The notes under the pieces are model-generated. The model saw only the letters and a list, made by a program, of their open reading frames with translations. It did not search any database and had not been told where the DNA came from. This document shows positions 8,045 through 16,924 of a stretch of DNA of 64,000 nucleotides, piece by piece. Where the stretch lies: contig OZ220748.1 of the NCBI GenBank assembly GCA_965117035.1, positions 2,914,001 to 2,978,000 on the forward strand. Reading direction: 5' to 3'. The number at the start of each line of letters is the position of its first letter. Within the stretch, counting starts at the first letter, position 1. The DNA comes from CAZENU01 sp965117035 (lineage in GTDB: Bacteria > Chloroflexota > Dehalococcoidia > Lucifugimonadales > CAZENU01). Both the position numbers and the translations under genes were made by a program.

Positions 8045-9253
8045 ATGCCACACTCCAGACCGCAGTCCGTCGTCGTCATAGGGGCCGGCGTAACCGGCCT
8101 CAGCACCGCCTTCCACCTCGCCGAGAAGGGCGTCGAGCGTATCGTCGTCGTCGACAAGGGCGAGGTCGGCGGAGGCTCCAGCCTCCAGGCCGGCGGAATC
8201 ATCACCATGCTCATGGGCACCGAGACGGAGGTGCGCGCCCGCGCCATCAGCCTCGACCTGTTCGAGCGCTTCAGCCGGATCCTCGACGGCTACCGCTTCC
8301 ACCAGGTCGGGTGCCTGAACATGTCCCCGCAGGCGGGCAACGCCGAGACGGCGCCCCTCCGCGACATGTGGCGCCGGCTCGGCGGTCAGTTCGACGTGCT
8401 GCGCGGCGAGGAGATCACCGAGCGCTTCCCCGACCTCGTCGCCGATGAGAACGACGCGGGCGTGCTCGACCTCAGGTCCGGCTACTCGGAGCCGCACCGC
8501 TACGTCCCGGCCCTCAAGGCCAAAGTCGAGGACATGGGCGTCGAGATCAGGGAGAACGAGCCGGTCGTCGGCTTCGACATCCGCGACGGCCGCGCCAGGG
8601 GAGTGGTGACCGACAGCGGCGCCATCGAGGCCGACGCCACCGTCGCCGCCGTCAACGCATGGACGAACCACGTGCTGGCGTCCGTCGGGTACCGCACCCC
8701 GCACAAGAACTTCGTCCACGAGCGGTTCGTCACCCGGCCGTTCCCGGAGCCGCCCAGGCTCCCCGCGGTCAACGACCACATCAACAACTGCTACGTGCGG
8801 CCCACGGAAGACAACCGGCTGCTCTTCGGCACCTCGGTGCCGGACCTCGGCAACTACGACATGCGCGGCCCGGACTTCGCCGTGTCCGAGCTAGACCCGC
8901 ACCCCGAGGCCCGGCCGTTCATCGAGGAGCACATGGCCGAACGCGTGCCGCTGCTCCAGGGAGCCGAGTGGGACTATCACACTGTGGGCCTGATCAGCTT
9001 CGCCTACGACGTCAAGCCGGTGATCGGGCCCGTGCCCGGCGTCGACGGCCTCTACGTCGGCGCCCACTTCCACTCCGGCGGCTTCGCCTACAACCCCGTC
9101 TCGGGGCTGCTCGTCGCCGAGCACGTCGTCGACGGCGGCACCAGGATAGACTCCGAGCTGTACAGCCCCGCCCGGTTCGGCGACGTCGACACCGACGCCT
9201 ACCTCGCCGAGCGGATGCTGCACGACGACATGACCCACAGCGTTCGCCACTGA
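8045..9253 (+). CDS. FAD-dependent oxidoreductase, DAO/sarcosine-oxidase-beta type
   Basis: Flavoprotein of 402 residues. The N-terminal FAD site is VVVIGAGVTGLSTAFHLAEKG (GxGxxG near residues 12-17), with the ribose-binding acid in VVVDKGEVGGGSS. The C-terminal PVIGPVPGVDGLYVGAHFHSGGFAYNPVSG stretch is the second FAD-contact region of D-amino-acid-oxidase-fold enzymes such as sarcosine, dimethylglycine or glycine oxidases. The exact amine substrate is not determinable. The gene is followed 90 bases later by a phytanoyl-CoA-dioxygenase relic in the same direction. Confidence 0.9.
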   Translation: MPHSRPQSVVVIGAGVTGLSTAFHLAEKGVERIVVVDKGEVGGGSSLQAGGIITMLMGTETEVRARAISLDLFERFSRILDGYRFHQVGCLNMSPQAGNAETAPLRDMWRRLGGQFDVLRGEEITERFPDLVADENDAGVLDLRSGYSEPHRYVPALKAKVEDMGVEIRENEPVVGFDIRDGRARGVVTDSGAIEADATVAAVNAWTNHVLASVGYRTPHKNFVHERFVTRPFPEPPRLPAVNDHINNCYVRPTEDNRLLFGTSVPDLGNYDMRGPDFAVSELDPHPEARPFIEEHMAERVPLLQGAEWDYHTVGLISFAYDVKPVIGPVPGVDGLYVGAHFHSGGFAYNPVSGLLVAEHVVDGGTRIDSELYSPARFGDVDTDAYLAERMLHDDMTHSVRH

Positions 9254-9343
9254 GCCCGGCCCCGCCGTTCGCGGGCCCTTCGGTGCGGCGAACGGAGCTC
9301 TGACCCGGAGGCAGCCTCGAGGTTCCCAGGGGAGATACGGGAA

Positions 9344-10010
9344 ATGCTTTCGAACGAGCAGATATCCTTCTTCGATGCCTTCGGCTTCCTCGTCTTCCCG
9401 GGCCTGTTCGCCCCGGAGGAGATGGAGGCCATCGATCGGGAGTTCGAGGACGTCATGGCCGAGGACCGCGCCGGACAGGCCTTCCGAGGCGACAAGCGGC
9501 ACGCCGTCACCGCCTGCGCCGAGATGCGGCCGGGGCTGCGCTCCCTGATCGAGGACGACCGCGTCTACGGCGCGATCGAGGACCTGCTCGGCCCGGAGAT
9601 AATCTGGCTCGGCTCCGACGGCAACTACTACACCGGCGACACCGCCTGGCACTCCGACGGCACCGTCATGGACATCGGCCGCATCAAGGTGGCCCTGTAC
9701 CTCGACCCGGTCGCCCGCGACAGCGGCTGCCTGCGCTTCATACCCGGCTCCCACAAGATGCCCCTGCACGAGGAGCTCCAGGCCCTCAGGGTCGAGCGCA
9801 CGAAGCAGACGATCCAGGAGGGCCGCAGCGACGAGACGGCGCTGGACAAGTATCGCGACAGGGGAATCGACGTCGACGCACAGGCCTTCGACACCTCGCC
9901 GGACCGGATACCCGCGTTCGCCGCCGAGTCGCGGCCCGGAGACGTCATTCCGCGGCAGGTCAGGGCGCCGCATGGTCACCATATGCTACGCGAACATCCC
10001 AGGCCGCGAC
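9344..10010 (+). pseudogene. Phytanoyl-CoA dioxygenase family protein, decayed 3' end
   Basis: N-terminal three quarters of a PhyH-type Fe(II)/2-oxoglutarate oxygenase. It starts at ATG 9344 with GGGGAGA upstream. The iron ligands H and D are visible in AWHSDGTVMD, and IKVALYLDPVARDSGCLRFIPGSHK is typical. After GDVI (about 9945) the frame goes wrong. About fifteen codons that should carry the distal histidine are missing, and the expected RRMVTICYANIP continues in another frame from about 9968. The frame as read ends at 10282 with low-complexity Arg/Ala/Pro. Hence internal deletion plus frameshift; probably inactive. Confidence 0.75.
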
Positions 10011-10641
10011 AGCGCAAAAGTCGTTCCTCGGCCGCTTCGCCGGCCGGCCGATGGCCGGTGTCAGCGAGACGAACGTCCCCGAAGGCGAGACGGCAGAGGC
10101 GTGCGCCAAGCGCACGTACGCAGCCGGCACCACGGCGATTGAAGGCGCTCGCCTACCCCGTCCGCGACTGGCGCCACCACAGGGCCTTCCTTCCGGGACT
10201 AGACCCTACGGGGTCGCTGGGAAGAAGTAGTCCAGCCTCCGAGCCAGCAGGTGCCCTGCGTGCTGGGGTAGGCCAACTATAACGGTGTCTCCTGTGCAGA
10301 CCTCGTACACGAGGTCTAGTCTCTCGATGTTAGACCCCCGAGCCTGCCTGGGTACTTCAACTATTCGAAGCCCGAGGACACACCGCTTTTCGTCCCCGTG
10401 GTCTGAGGCGTCACAGTTGCGCCGAAAGAGCCAGCCATTTGGGTATTCGTTCTGTTGCCCTCGCTCAGCGCGGTCTTTACGAGACATCATGACTTGTGGG
10501 TCTACTGCCGTTCTACCTTGTCGGCTGGACTTTGTCCGACCAGGACACGGGTATTGTATCGCATGACTGGCTTGGTGCGCGGGAGCAATACGGGTAGTGT
10601 CGTCAACCCTGGAGCCGAACGGTCCTGCCGTGACCGGTGCG
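10011..10641. other. Region without a supported gene
   Basis: The first 200 bases look like the shifted remnant of the PhyH gene tail. From about 10200 base composition falls toward neutral GC. A 94-codon minus-strand frame (10206-10490) exists but matches nothing I recognise and has no clear ribosome site. It may be the edge of a mobile element leading into the integrase relic that follows. Confidence 0.5.
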
Positions 10642-11190
10642 CTAAAGCAGGCAGTTAGGATCGATCGAGGTTGATGAACTCTGTGCCGTTGTCCGAGTCG
10701 AGTCCCAAGAGCTCGAGCGGCAACGCCTTGGACATCTTGTGGACGGCCCCACCGACTCGCTCCTGACCCTTACACCACACCGCCTGGCACTAGACCCAGC
10801 CCGTGGCCATGTCCACTCCGGTGAGCGTGGTGAGGTTAGAATCCTTCGGTGCTCTCGCTGCAGTGGGCCACGAGGTCGACCTCGATGATTCCGGGCCGGT
10901 CTTCGTTCCACTTGGCGAAGGTCCTGATCGATATCGACCTCTTCAGCAGACTGCCGGGCTTGGTCGTGTTCAACGGCCCCCTGAGTCCTCGGGTTCCTAC
11001 AGGGCTTTATCAGACGGTCTATGGTCGATGCGCTCATCCCGCTCAGCTGCTCGGCGACCTCCCGCGTAACCTGCAACTCCTGCCACGACCGCAGTCGGCC
11101 CACCAACTCTCCCATGAAGGGCGCAAGCCGCTTGCCGCAGATCCGGTCCGCAACCGTCCAAACACGGTGCAGCACTGCAACCCCTGACCT
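10642..11190 (-). pseudogene. rve-type integrase/transposase relic
   Basis: Broken transposase with a retroviral-type DDE core. Reading the minus strand from 11190 downward, I see LHRVWTVADRICGKRLAPFMGELVGRL and SGMSASTIDRL (N-terminal domain). In another frame near 10850-10950 comes a segment with SISIRTFAKWNEDRPGIIEVDLVAHC, carrying the first catalytic D. Near 10690 comes LLGLDSDNGTEFIN, with the second D. Frameshifts separate the parts, a stop follows the first D region, and the gene is cut off just after NGTEFI, so the final E is missing. Confidence 0.8.
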
Positions 11191-11219
11191 GCTCCCAGTC
11201 TTTGTACCACTCGTTATGT

Positions 11220-12038
11220 TAGTCCGACAAGGACTGGGAGAGGCTCTGCAGGCATGAGGGTCTCCGGCGCCGGCGGCCTGTAGCCCAGAGAGCTGTGCGG
11301 CCTGACCCGGCTGTAGGTCTGCCTGTACCGCTCCGTCAGCACGCGCACCTCGGGTAGCGCGTAGAAGACCTCCCTGTCTAGCAACTCGTCTCTCAGCTTC
11401 CCGTTGAAGCTCTCGATGTAGCCGTTCTCCCACGGTGCCCGGGGCTCAATGTAGAGCGTCCGGGCTCCCACTCTTCCAAGCCACTCACGCACAGCCCTGG
11501 CTGTGAACTCCGGTCCGTTGTCCGAGCGAGCGTGGTCCGGCACTCCCCTGATCAACATCAGTTCGGCGAGCACCTCTATCACATCGGCAGACCGTATGCT
11601 GCGGGCGGCTCGGATCGCCAGACACTCCCTGGTGTATTCGTCCATGACCGTCCGCAACCACACTCCCCCGCCGTGGCGCAGCCTGACCTGCACGAAGTCG
11701 TAGGCCACACGTGGTTTTTCCGCTCAGGCCGCAGACGCACACAGGAGCCGTCATTGAGCCACAGCCGTCCTCTCCTGGGCTGCTTCGCAGGTACCTTCAG
11801 CCCTTTCCTGTCGCCATATCCTCTCAACCCGCTTGTGGTTCACATGCCAGCCACGATGCCGCAGAAGGGCGGTGATCCTACGGTAGCCGTACCTGCCGAA
11901 CTGACTGGCCAAATCCACGATCTCCTCGGCCAGCGCCTTCTCGTCGTCCGCGGGACTGGGCTCGTAGCGCTGTGTGGACCGAGGATGACCCAGCACCCAG
12001 CAGGCGCGCCGCTCCGAGACTCCAAAGATCACCTTCAC
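11220..12038 (-). pseudogene. IS3 transposase orfB, frameshifted
   Basis: Minus-strand DDE transposase. The N-terminal part (12038 to about 11760) holds the HTH_21-type FGRYGYRRITALLRHRGWHVNHKRVERIWRQE. A middle piece lies in another frame (WLNDGSCVRLRPERKNHVW, about 11830-11710). The catalytic core (11708 downward) has TVMDEYTRE, ARSDNGPEFTA and PWENGYIESFNGKLRDE, giving D, D and E, and ends with RPHSSLGYRPP. Two frameshifts break it into three frames, so no complete transposase can be made without recoding. Confidence 0.85.
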
Positions 12039-12089
12039 GTGGTCGACACACTGGCGGTGACGTGGAGGGCTCAGAAGTCTCCCTCCGAC

Positions 12090-12325
12090 GCCCCTCTCAG
12101 TATCTGGTTTCCAGCGTCAGGTCGGCCACCGCTCTCTTCAGGCGTCTGGCTTGGTCGATCCTGAGGCCTCCGTACTCGGTGCGCCACCGGTAGAAGGCCT
12201 GCTCGGTCACTCCTATCCGGCGGGCGGCCTGGCCACTGTGCCGCCCTCGGCTATCGCCACCTCAGCCTCTCTCAGCTTGTTGATCACCTGCTCCGGCGGG
12301 ATGTCTCCTCCTGGCCATCTTTCCC
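12090..12325 (-). pseudogene. IS3 transposase orfA relic
   Basis: Helix-turn-helix subunit of the same element. Fragments read PPEQVINKLREAEVAIAEGGTVA in one frame and RRIGVTEQAFYRWRTEYGGLRIDQARRLK in another, followed by a stop after LTLETRY. The order and the YRWR...YGG motif are those of IS3 orfA. The frameshift lies near 12235. Confidence 0.75.
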
Positions 12326-12349
12326 CAATTCTACGGCCCAAGACTAACA

Positions 12350-12905
12350 TTCGACTTGGACCAGTTCTTGAGGGGCAGGTCACTGGTACCGACGTACCTC
12401 TTCGTCCAGGCTGCGGGCGATGCGAGCAACGGTCTGGGCACCGAGTGTCGCCGTAAAGGGGCCGAATCACCTCCGCTGCCCTACGCGTGCTCACACCTGT
12501 CACGAACATCTGTCACACCGACTCGTTCGCCTGTTCCTGACGGTGCTGATATCGAGGAAGCACTTCCGTCTGATAGATTACGGCCCGGTCCCGCGGACCC
12601 GCAGCTGCTCGACCACGCCCAGTTCAGTCAGAAGATCACGGTACCGGTAACCGTTGCGGTATCCACGTCACGACTCCGTGCGCCTATATCATCCAGCGCT
12701 CAAGTGTTCCAGCAGCTCTCCTTCCCTCGCACCACCAGACTGCCTGCGCGTCTCCTCCTTGACGTCGCCCCACCAGTCCTCCGCCGTCTTGACCTCCCTC
12801 CACAACTACGGTTGTCTCGGTCAGATCTCTGATCTGCACCATCGGGCGTACCTTCTCTCAGGTTTCTTGTTGCTTCTGGGAGGATACGCCCCTTTTCTTT
12901 TGCGC
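12350..12905 (-). pseudogene. IS256/mutator-type transposase fragment
   Basis: Decayed pieces of a mutator-family transposase on the minus strand. GYRNGYRYRDLLTELGVVEQLRV (about 12660-12590) is the N-terminal motif that precedes the catalytic domain. MFVTGVSTRRAAEVIRPLYGD (12509 downward) is the following segment. Stops and frameshifts interrupt it, and the catalytic half is replaced by the IS3 element, which appears to abut it at 12349. Confidence 0.7.
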
Positions 12906-13122
12906 ACTTAACGTTACGCTACCCGTTCATACGCCCGGCTGGTACTCTGGCCTTGAGGCATACTACGCTTGAGTTTCCGTACAACTGTTGACGGCGAGCC
13001 ATCCAGGATCGTGGGGATCTGCCATATCGGTCCTAGCGGGCTGGACGCGTGGCGCATGGACCAGAGTTCGCCTACGGCCTGCTAGAATTGCGGAGGCGGT
13101 CATTTGGTCTTCCCGCGTTCAC

Positions 13123-13198
13123 GCCCCTGTAGCTCAGGTGGATAGAGCAACGGTTTCCTAAACCGTGTGCCCCGGTTCGAGTCCGGGCAGGGGTACCA
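13123..13198 (+). tRNA. tRNA-Arg (anticodon CCT)
   Basis: A complete 76-base cloverleaf. Acceptor GCCCCTG pairs with CAGGGGT (first pair is a G-T wobble). The D stem is GCTC/GAGC, the anticodon stem ACGGT/ACCGT holds loop TTCCTAA with anticodon CCT, and the T stem CCCGG/CCGGG holds TTCGAGT. The 3' ACCA is encoded. It reads AGG codons. It stands alone among IS relics. Confidence 0.95.
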
Positions 13199-13377
13199 GA
13201 ACCTACTAGGTATCGAACCGGGCCTGAGGCAGCCATGTGTCCTCGTGTTCGTCGCCTCTGATGCACCTTCCCGAGTGATGTCTCCTTGGCGAACGGATTG
13301 ATGGACGGCAAGCGCTCAGTCATATCGGCCTTGTTCTGGATTTGCGGATGATGGTCAGAGGGATGCCGGATCACATC

Positions 13378-13590
13378 GGCTTGGACAAGAACCGGAGTTC
13401 ACGGCCAGGTCCGTGCGTGAGTGGCTTAGGGGAGCGGGAGCCCAGACGCTCTACATCGAGCCCGGGTCACCGTGGAGGACGGCTACATGGAGAGCTTCAA
13501 AGGCGAGTGCTGACGAAGTGGTGCGGTAGACCTACAACCAGGGCAGACCGCACATCTCTCCGGGCTGCGGGTGTCAACGCCGGTTTAGAT
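13378..13590 (+). pseudogene. IS3-type integrase core fragment
   Basis: Plus-strand remnant whose pieces read PEFTARSVREWLRGAGAQTLYIEPGSPW, then DGYMESFKGEC, then a degraded TYNQGRPHISPGC. These correspond to the second D through the catalytic E of an IS3 orfB and its C-terminal RPHxxLGY. Frameshifts and a stop at the end of FKGEC make it non-functional. It is a different copy from the one at 11220-12038. Confidence 0.7.
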
Positions 13591-13659
13591 TTGACCCACC
13601 CCTACCTCTGATTTGGTGCCGCCTTTCTCTCCGGGCGATGCCTTGAGCAGTTGATGCGA

Positions 13660-13925
13660 GGTCAGCAGACTTGGACCTGTCGCTTGTCCTTGAGCCTGTA
13701 GCTCTCGCCGCGGATGTTGAGGACGTGGCTGTGGTGCAGCAGCCGGTCGAGGATCACCCTGGCGATCACAGTGTCTCCGAGGAGCTCTCCCCACTCCGCG
13801 AAGCCCTTGTTGGATATGAAGGTGGTGCTGCCCCTCTCGTACCTGGCCGAGACGAGGCTGAAGAAGGCGGTGGCGGAGTCACGATCGTTGGACCAGATGC
13901 CGAACTCATCGACGATGTGTACTCG
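13660..13925 (-). pseudogene. IS21 helper ATPase IstB, C-terminal fragment
   Basis: The minus-strand translation gives DEFGIWSNDRDSATAFFSLVSARYERGSTTFISNKGFAEWGELLGD, then VIARVILDRLLHHSHVLNIRGESYRLKD. This is the end of the IstB AAA+ domain (arginine-finger region) and its C-terminal tail. The N-terminal half with the Walker motifs is missing; the fragment ends near 13925. No istA is next to it. Confidence 0.8.
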
Positions 13926-14087
13926 TCGAGTTCATCCCGTGCACATTGTCTCCTTTCCGATGATTGTATTGGGGGTACTCCCTAGGTGTTGGGGTTCTGG
14001 GGTGGGGTTTTGCTCTGGGCGAGGTGGGCAGGCGCCTGCCCACCTCGCCCAGAGGGCTGTTGACACCCTGGAGCTTCACGGCCCCTT

Positions 14088-14113
14088 GGGCCAACCTGCC
14101 TTGTAGGGGAACT
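14088..14113. repeat. Copy 1 of a repeat flanking an IS5 relic
   Basis: GGGCCAACCTGCCTTGTAGG recurs, with few changes and in the same direction, at 15315-15342 on the other side of the IS5 transposase. In the right copy it is the sequence just downstream of an rve integrase gene, so both are probably ends of related integrase elements. Confidence 0.55.
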
Positions 14114-14193
14114 CGCAAGGGACTTTCTGAATAAGCCGTGATGGTTTTGTGGCATAGTAACAGCGTCATAGCTGACCAGGGAGGATAGGAAGC

Positions 14194-15156
14194 CATGAGC
14201 CAGCCGACGTTTGCAGACTTGGAATATGAGGGCAAGAAGCGCAAGACCCGCCGGGAGCAGTTTCTTTGAAACGCATGGACAGTCTGATTCCGTGGGAACA
14301 GTTGGAAGAGCGCATCCGGCCGTTCTACCCCAAGGCTGGGCGTGGACGTCGTCCGTATGAGTTATCGGCGATGCTTCGGATACACTGCGTGCAGTTGTTC
14401 TACAACCTGAGTGACCCTGGGATGGAGGACATACTCTACGAGGTGGATTCGGTGCGGCGATTCGTAGGGCTGAAGCTGTCTGGCCCGTTGCCTGACGAGA
14501 CTACGATCCTGAACTTCCGCCATCTGTTGTAGGAGCACGAGTTGGGCGCAGGGCTGTTCGAGGAGATCGGCCGTCATCTGGAGTCTCAGGGGCTTCGACT
14601 TCAAGCTGGGACGATAGTTGACGCGAGCATCATAGCGGCGCCGTCATCGACGAAGAATCGGAGCAATGAGCGTGACCCTGAGATGCACCAGACGAAGAAG
14701 GTAACGAGTGGCACTTCGGGATGAAGGTGCATATCGGAGTGGACTCTCAGACGGGAGTGGTGCATAGCGTGTCGACGACACCGGCGAATGTGAATGACGT
14801 GACTCAGACACCCCAGTTGCTGCATGGCGAGGAGACCCAGGTATGGGGCGATGCGGGGTACCAGGGAGTCCACAAGAGGCTGGAGAATCCGAGATCTGGA
14901 CGTGGAATGGCAGATAGCGTTGAGGCCCAGCCAGAGGCGTAAGCTGGAGCCTGGGAGCGATGACGCTGTAACGGAGAAGCGCAAAGCGTCGGTCAGGGCC
15001 AAGGTGGAGCACCCATTCCTGTATATCAAACGACACTTCGGCTACGGCAAGGTCCGCTATCGAGGGCTGGCCAAGAATACGCAGCGGCTCATGACGTTGC
15101 TGGGGTTCGCCAACCTGATGAGGTCTGAGCAGTACTTGGCGCATGCCCCTGTATAG
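14194..15156 (+). pseudogene. IS5-family transposase, several frameshifts and a stop
   Basis: Near full-length but broken DDE transposase of the IS5 family. It begins MSQPTFADLEYEGKKRKTRREQF (14194), slips frame to MDSLIPWEQLEERI (14275), and continues through LSDPGMEDILYEVDSVRRFVGL and PDETTILNFRHLL. It then meets a TAG near 14530 and resumes with IVDASIIAAPSSTKN (first D). It shifts again before GMKVHIGVDSQTG and VWGDAGYQG (second D), and once more before KRKASVRAKVEHPF (catalytic E) and VRYRGLAKN. At least three frameshifts plus one nonsense codon. Confidence 0.9.
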
Positions 15157-15315
15157 GTGTGCCCAAAAGGGCTGGCAAGGGCAAAACGCCCCGCCAGGAG
15201 CAAGAACAGGACGACACAATCCCCGTCAAGGGTGGCGCAGGGGGCTTCATGTTCTCCCTAAACCGCTCGAATCAGCCTCACCCTACGCTACGGCAAGTTG
15301 TTCAGAGGTTCCTTA

Positions 15316-15705
15316 GGCCAACCTGCATTGTAGAGGAACTGGTTAGGGTGTCAGGGATCCGAGGGCCTGGTGGGGACGGACGGTATCGTAGACCTTCTCT
15401 CACCGCAGTAGTGCACGGCTGAGCGGCCCGACCCTGAGGTCTCCGTCGTAGCTCGCACTCCGCGGCGAACTCGCTTCCTCCGTCGACCTGTATCGCCCCT
15501 GACATCGAACGGCATCCTGTCCATCAGCTGTGCCAGGAACGACGCGGCTGTGGTGGCAGTAGCCCGGCTGTAGGTACCCAGCACGTCCCAGCGTGAGGCC
15601 AGGTCCCGCCCGGCGTAGTGCTTGAGCACGACTCCCCGGTATCGGTCGAACGTCCAGGGTGTCGACCTCGACCAGGTCTCCGGGTGCGCTCACCGTGTAC
15701 TGCCT
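15316..15705 (-). pseudogene. rve integrase fragment
   Basis: Minus-strand remnant reading, in changing frames, PGDLVEVDTLDV (first D), then HYAGRDLASRWDVLGTYSRATATTAASFLAQLMDRMPFDVRG, then AIQVDGGSEFAAE (second D), and finally YDTVRPHQALGSLTP. The part with the catalytic E is deleted. This order is that of integrase-type transposases such as IS481-like proteins. It ends 170 bases before the exosortase gene and marks the right edge of the IS-rich zone. Confidence 0.75.
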
Positions 15706-15877
15706 GGGCTTGCGAATAGCCGTGTGGGCGCTCTACATGCGCGTCGAGGTGTGGCGCCACGGCGCCACGGGACGTAACGCAACACCCGCTTGTCGTGTAG
15801 AATACTGTACCGCAGCCGCATATATGCATGCAGGCGCCTGCACATATGCTTGCGGGATCTCTTGGGGTGGAGATGCC

Positions 15878-16384
15878 ATGCGGGGGAAGGACGCGGAGCG
15901 CCCTGCGCGCGTGTCGTGGCTGGTGCTGGCCGCCAGCTTCGCGCTCGCCGCGGCGTTCTACTACGGCTACCTGGGCAGTGACTGGGTCGGACGCGTCTCG
16001 GAGTGGACTGCCGGGGTCTCGGGCCTCGCGCTCGGCCTGGCCGGAACGCCCGCCGTCGTCGACGGCGCGACGATCGCATCCGGCAGCTTCGCGGTTGTCG
16101 TGGTCGCAGAGTGCACCGCGGTCGCTCCGCTGTTCCTGTTCATGGGCGCGGTGGCCGCGTACCCGTCGAACGCCCGCGCCAGGCTGCTCGGCGCCGCGCT
16201 GGGACTGCTCGCGCTGTCGGCCCTGAACGCGGTCCGCATCGCCAGCCTCTTTTGGATCGGCTCCGCCTATCCGGAGCACCTCGATGTGGCCCACCTCCTG
16301 GTCTGGCAGCCGGCGATGATCGTCGCGGCGGTCCTGCTCTGGCTGCTGTGGGCGCATGCCTCGGCGCGTGCTGCGACCGCCTGA
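15878..16384 (+). CDS. Exosortase/archaeosortase-family transpeptidase
   Basis: Polytopic membrane protein of 168 residues with the three residues that define the exosortase superfamily: Cys79 in AECTAVAPLFLF, Arg120 in LNAVRIASLFWIG and His139 in DVAHLLVWQP. These enzymes cut a C-terminal tripartite sorting signal and pass the protein to a new anchor. The short single-domain form with this spacing resembles the XrtH-like branch. ATG at 15878 follows GGGGTGGAG. The next gene overlaps it by 29 bases. No protein in this window has an obvious PEP-CTERM-like tail, so the substrates must be elsewhere. The exact subfamily is inferred. Confidence 0.85.
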   Translation: MRGKDAERPARVSWLVLAASFALAAAFYYGYLGSDWVGRVSEWTAGVSGLALGLAGTPAVVDGATIASGSFAVVVVAECTAVAPLFLFMGAVAAYPSNARARLLGAALGLLALSALNAVRIASLFWIGSAYPEHLDVAHLLVWQPAMIVAAVLLWLLWAHASARAATA

Positions 16385-16904
16385 CCTGCTGACGTTCGCC
16401 TTCAGGGCCGCGGTGCTGCTGCTATTGGCCCCGCTGGTGTGGCTCCCCGTCGCCGCCCGCTACAACGAGATGCTGGTCGTGACGGCCCGGTGGCTGGCTG
16501 GCGGCGCGGAGCTGGAAGCCGCGGGGCGTCATATCCTGGTCTCCGTCGACGGACGGCTTGGCCCGTTGGCTGTCGACGGCTTGGTCCTGCACTACGGGCC
16601 GGTGCTGCTCGCGGTGCTGGTGCTTGCCGCCGTGGGGATCGGCGCGGCCGCGCGCGCGGCGTGGATCGCCGGACTAGGCACAGGATCCGTGGCGCTGCAC
16701 GTCTTCGGCCTCGCCGCGCTGGCCCAGGGTATGGCTTGGGCGGCCTCCAGCGGCGCGTCCGAGAGCGCGGTGCTCAGGCTGTTCGCCGCGCTGTGGGGGC
16801 TGCTGCCCGCCGCGGCCGGCGTCGCATGGTGTCTGCTCTACTGGCTGCCGAGAGCCTCGCGGCCGACGACGGACGTCTGCCCGGAAGCGCCACCCTCGGA
16901 CTGA
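16356..16904 (+). CDS. Exosortase-associated membrane protein
   Basis: Membrane protein of 182 residues with about four hydrophobic segments (residues 12-30, 75-95, 100-125, 145-165) and a non-cytoplasmic stretch between the first two. It overlaps the exosortase gene by 29 bases, so the two are translationally coupled. I do not recognise a catalytic motif. XrtH-type exosortases often have a partner membrane protein encoded next door, and this is the most likely identity. The stop at 16902-16904 is 20 bases before an IS end, so the insertion just missed the gene. Confidence 0.65.
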   Translation: MPRRVLRPPDLLTFAFRAAVLLLLAPLVWLPVAARYNEMLVVTARWLAGGAELEAAGRHILVSVDGRLGPLAVDGLVLHYGPVLLAVLVLAAVGIGAAARAAWIAGLGTGSVALHVFGLAALAQGMAWAASSGASESAVLRLFAALWGLLPAAAGVAWCLLYWLPRASRPTTDVCPEAPPSD

Positions 16905-16924
16905 GATTCGGAGCACGCCCCGTC

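Larger units (their letters stand above)
11217..12349 (-). mobile_element. Decayed IS3-family element
   Basis: The element has matching ends TGTTAGTC at 11217 and GACTAACA at 12349, with the TG...CA termini usual for IS3. The 1.13 kb between them holds degraded orfA and orfB. I do not see an exact target duplication, which suggests an old insertion. Confidence 0.65.
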
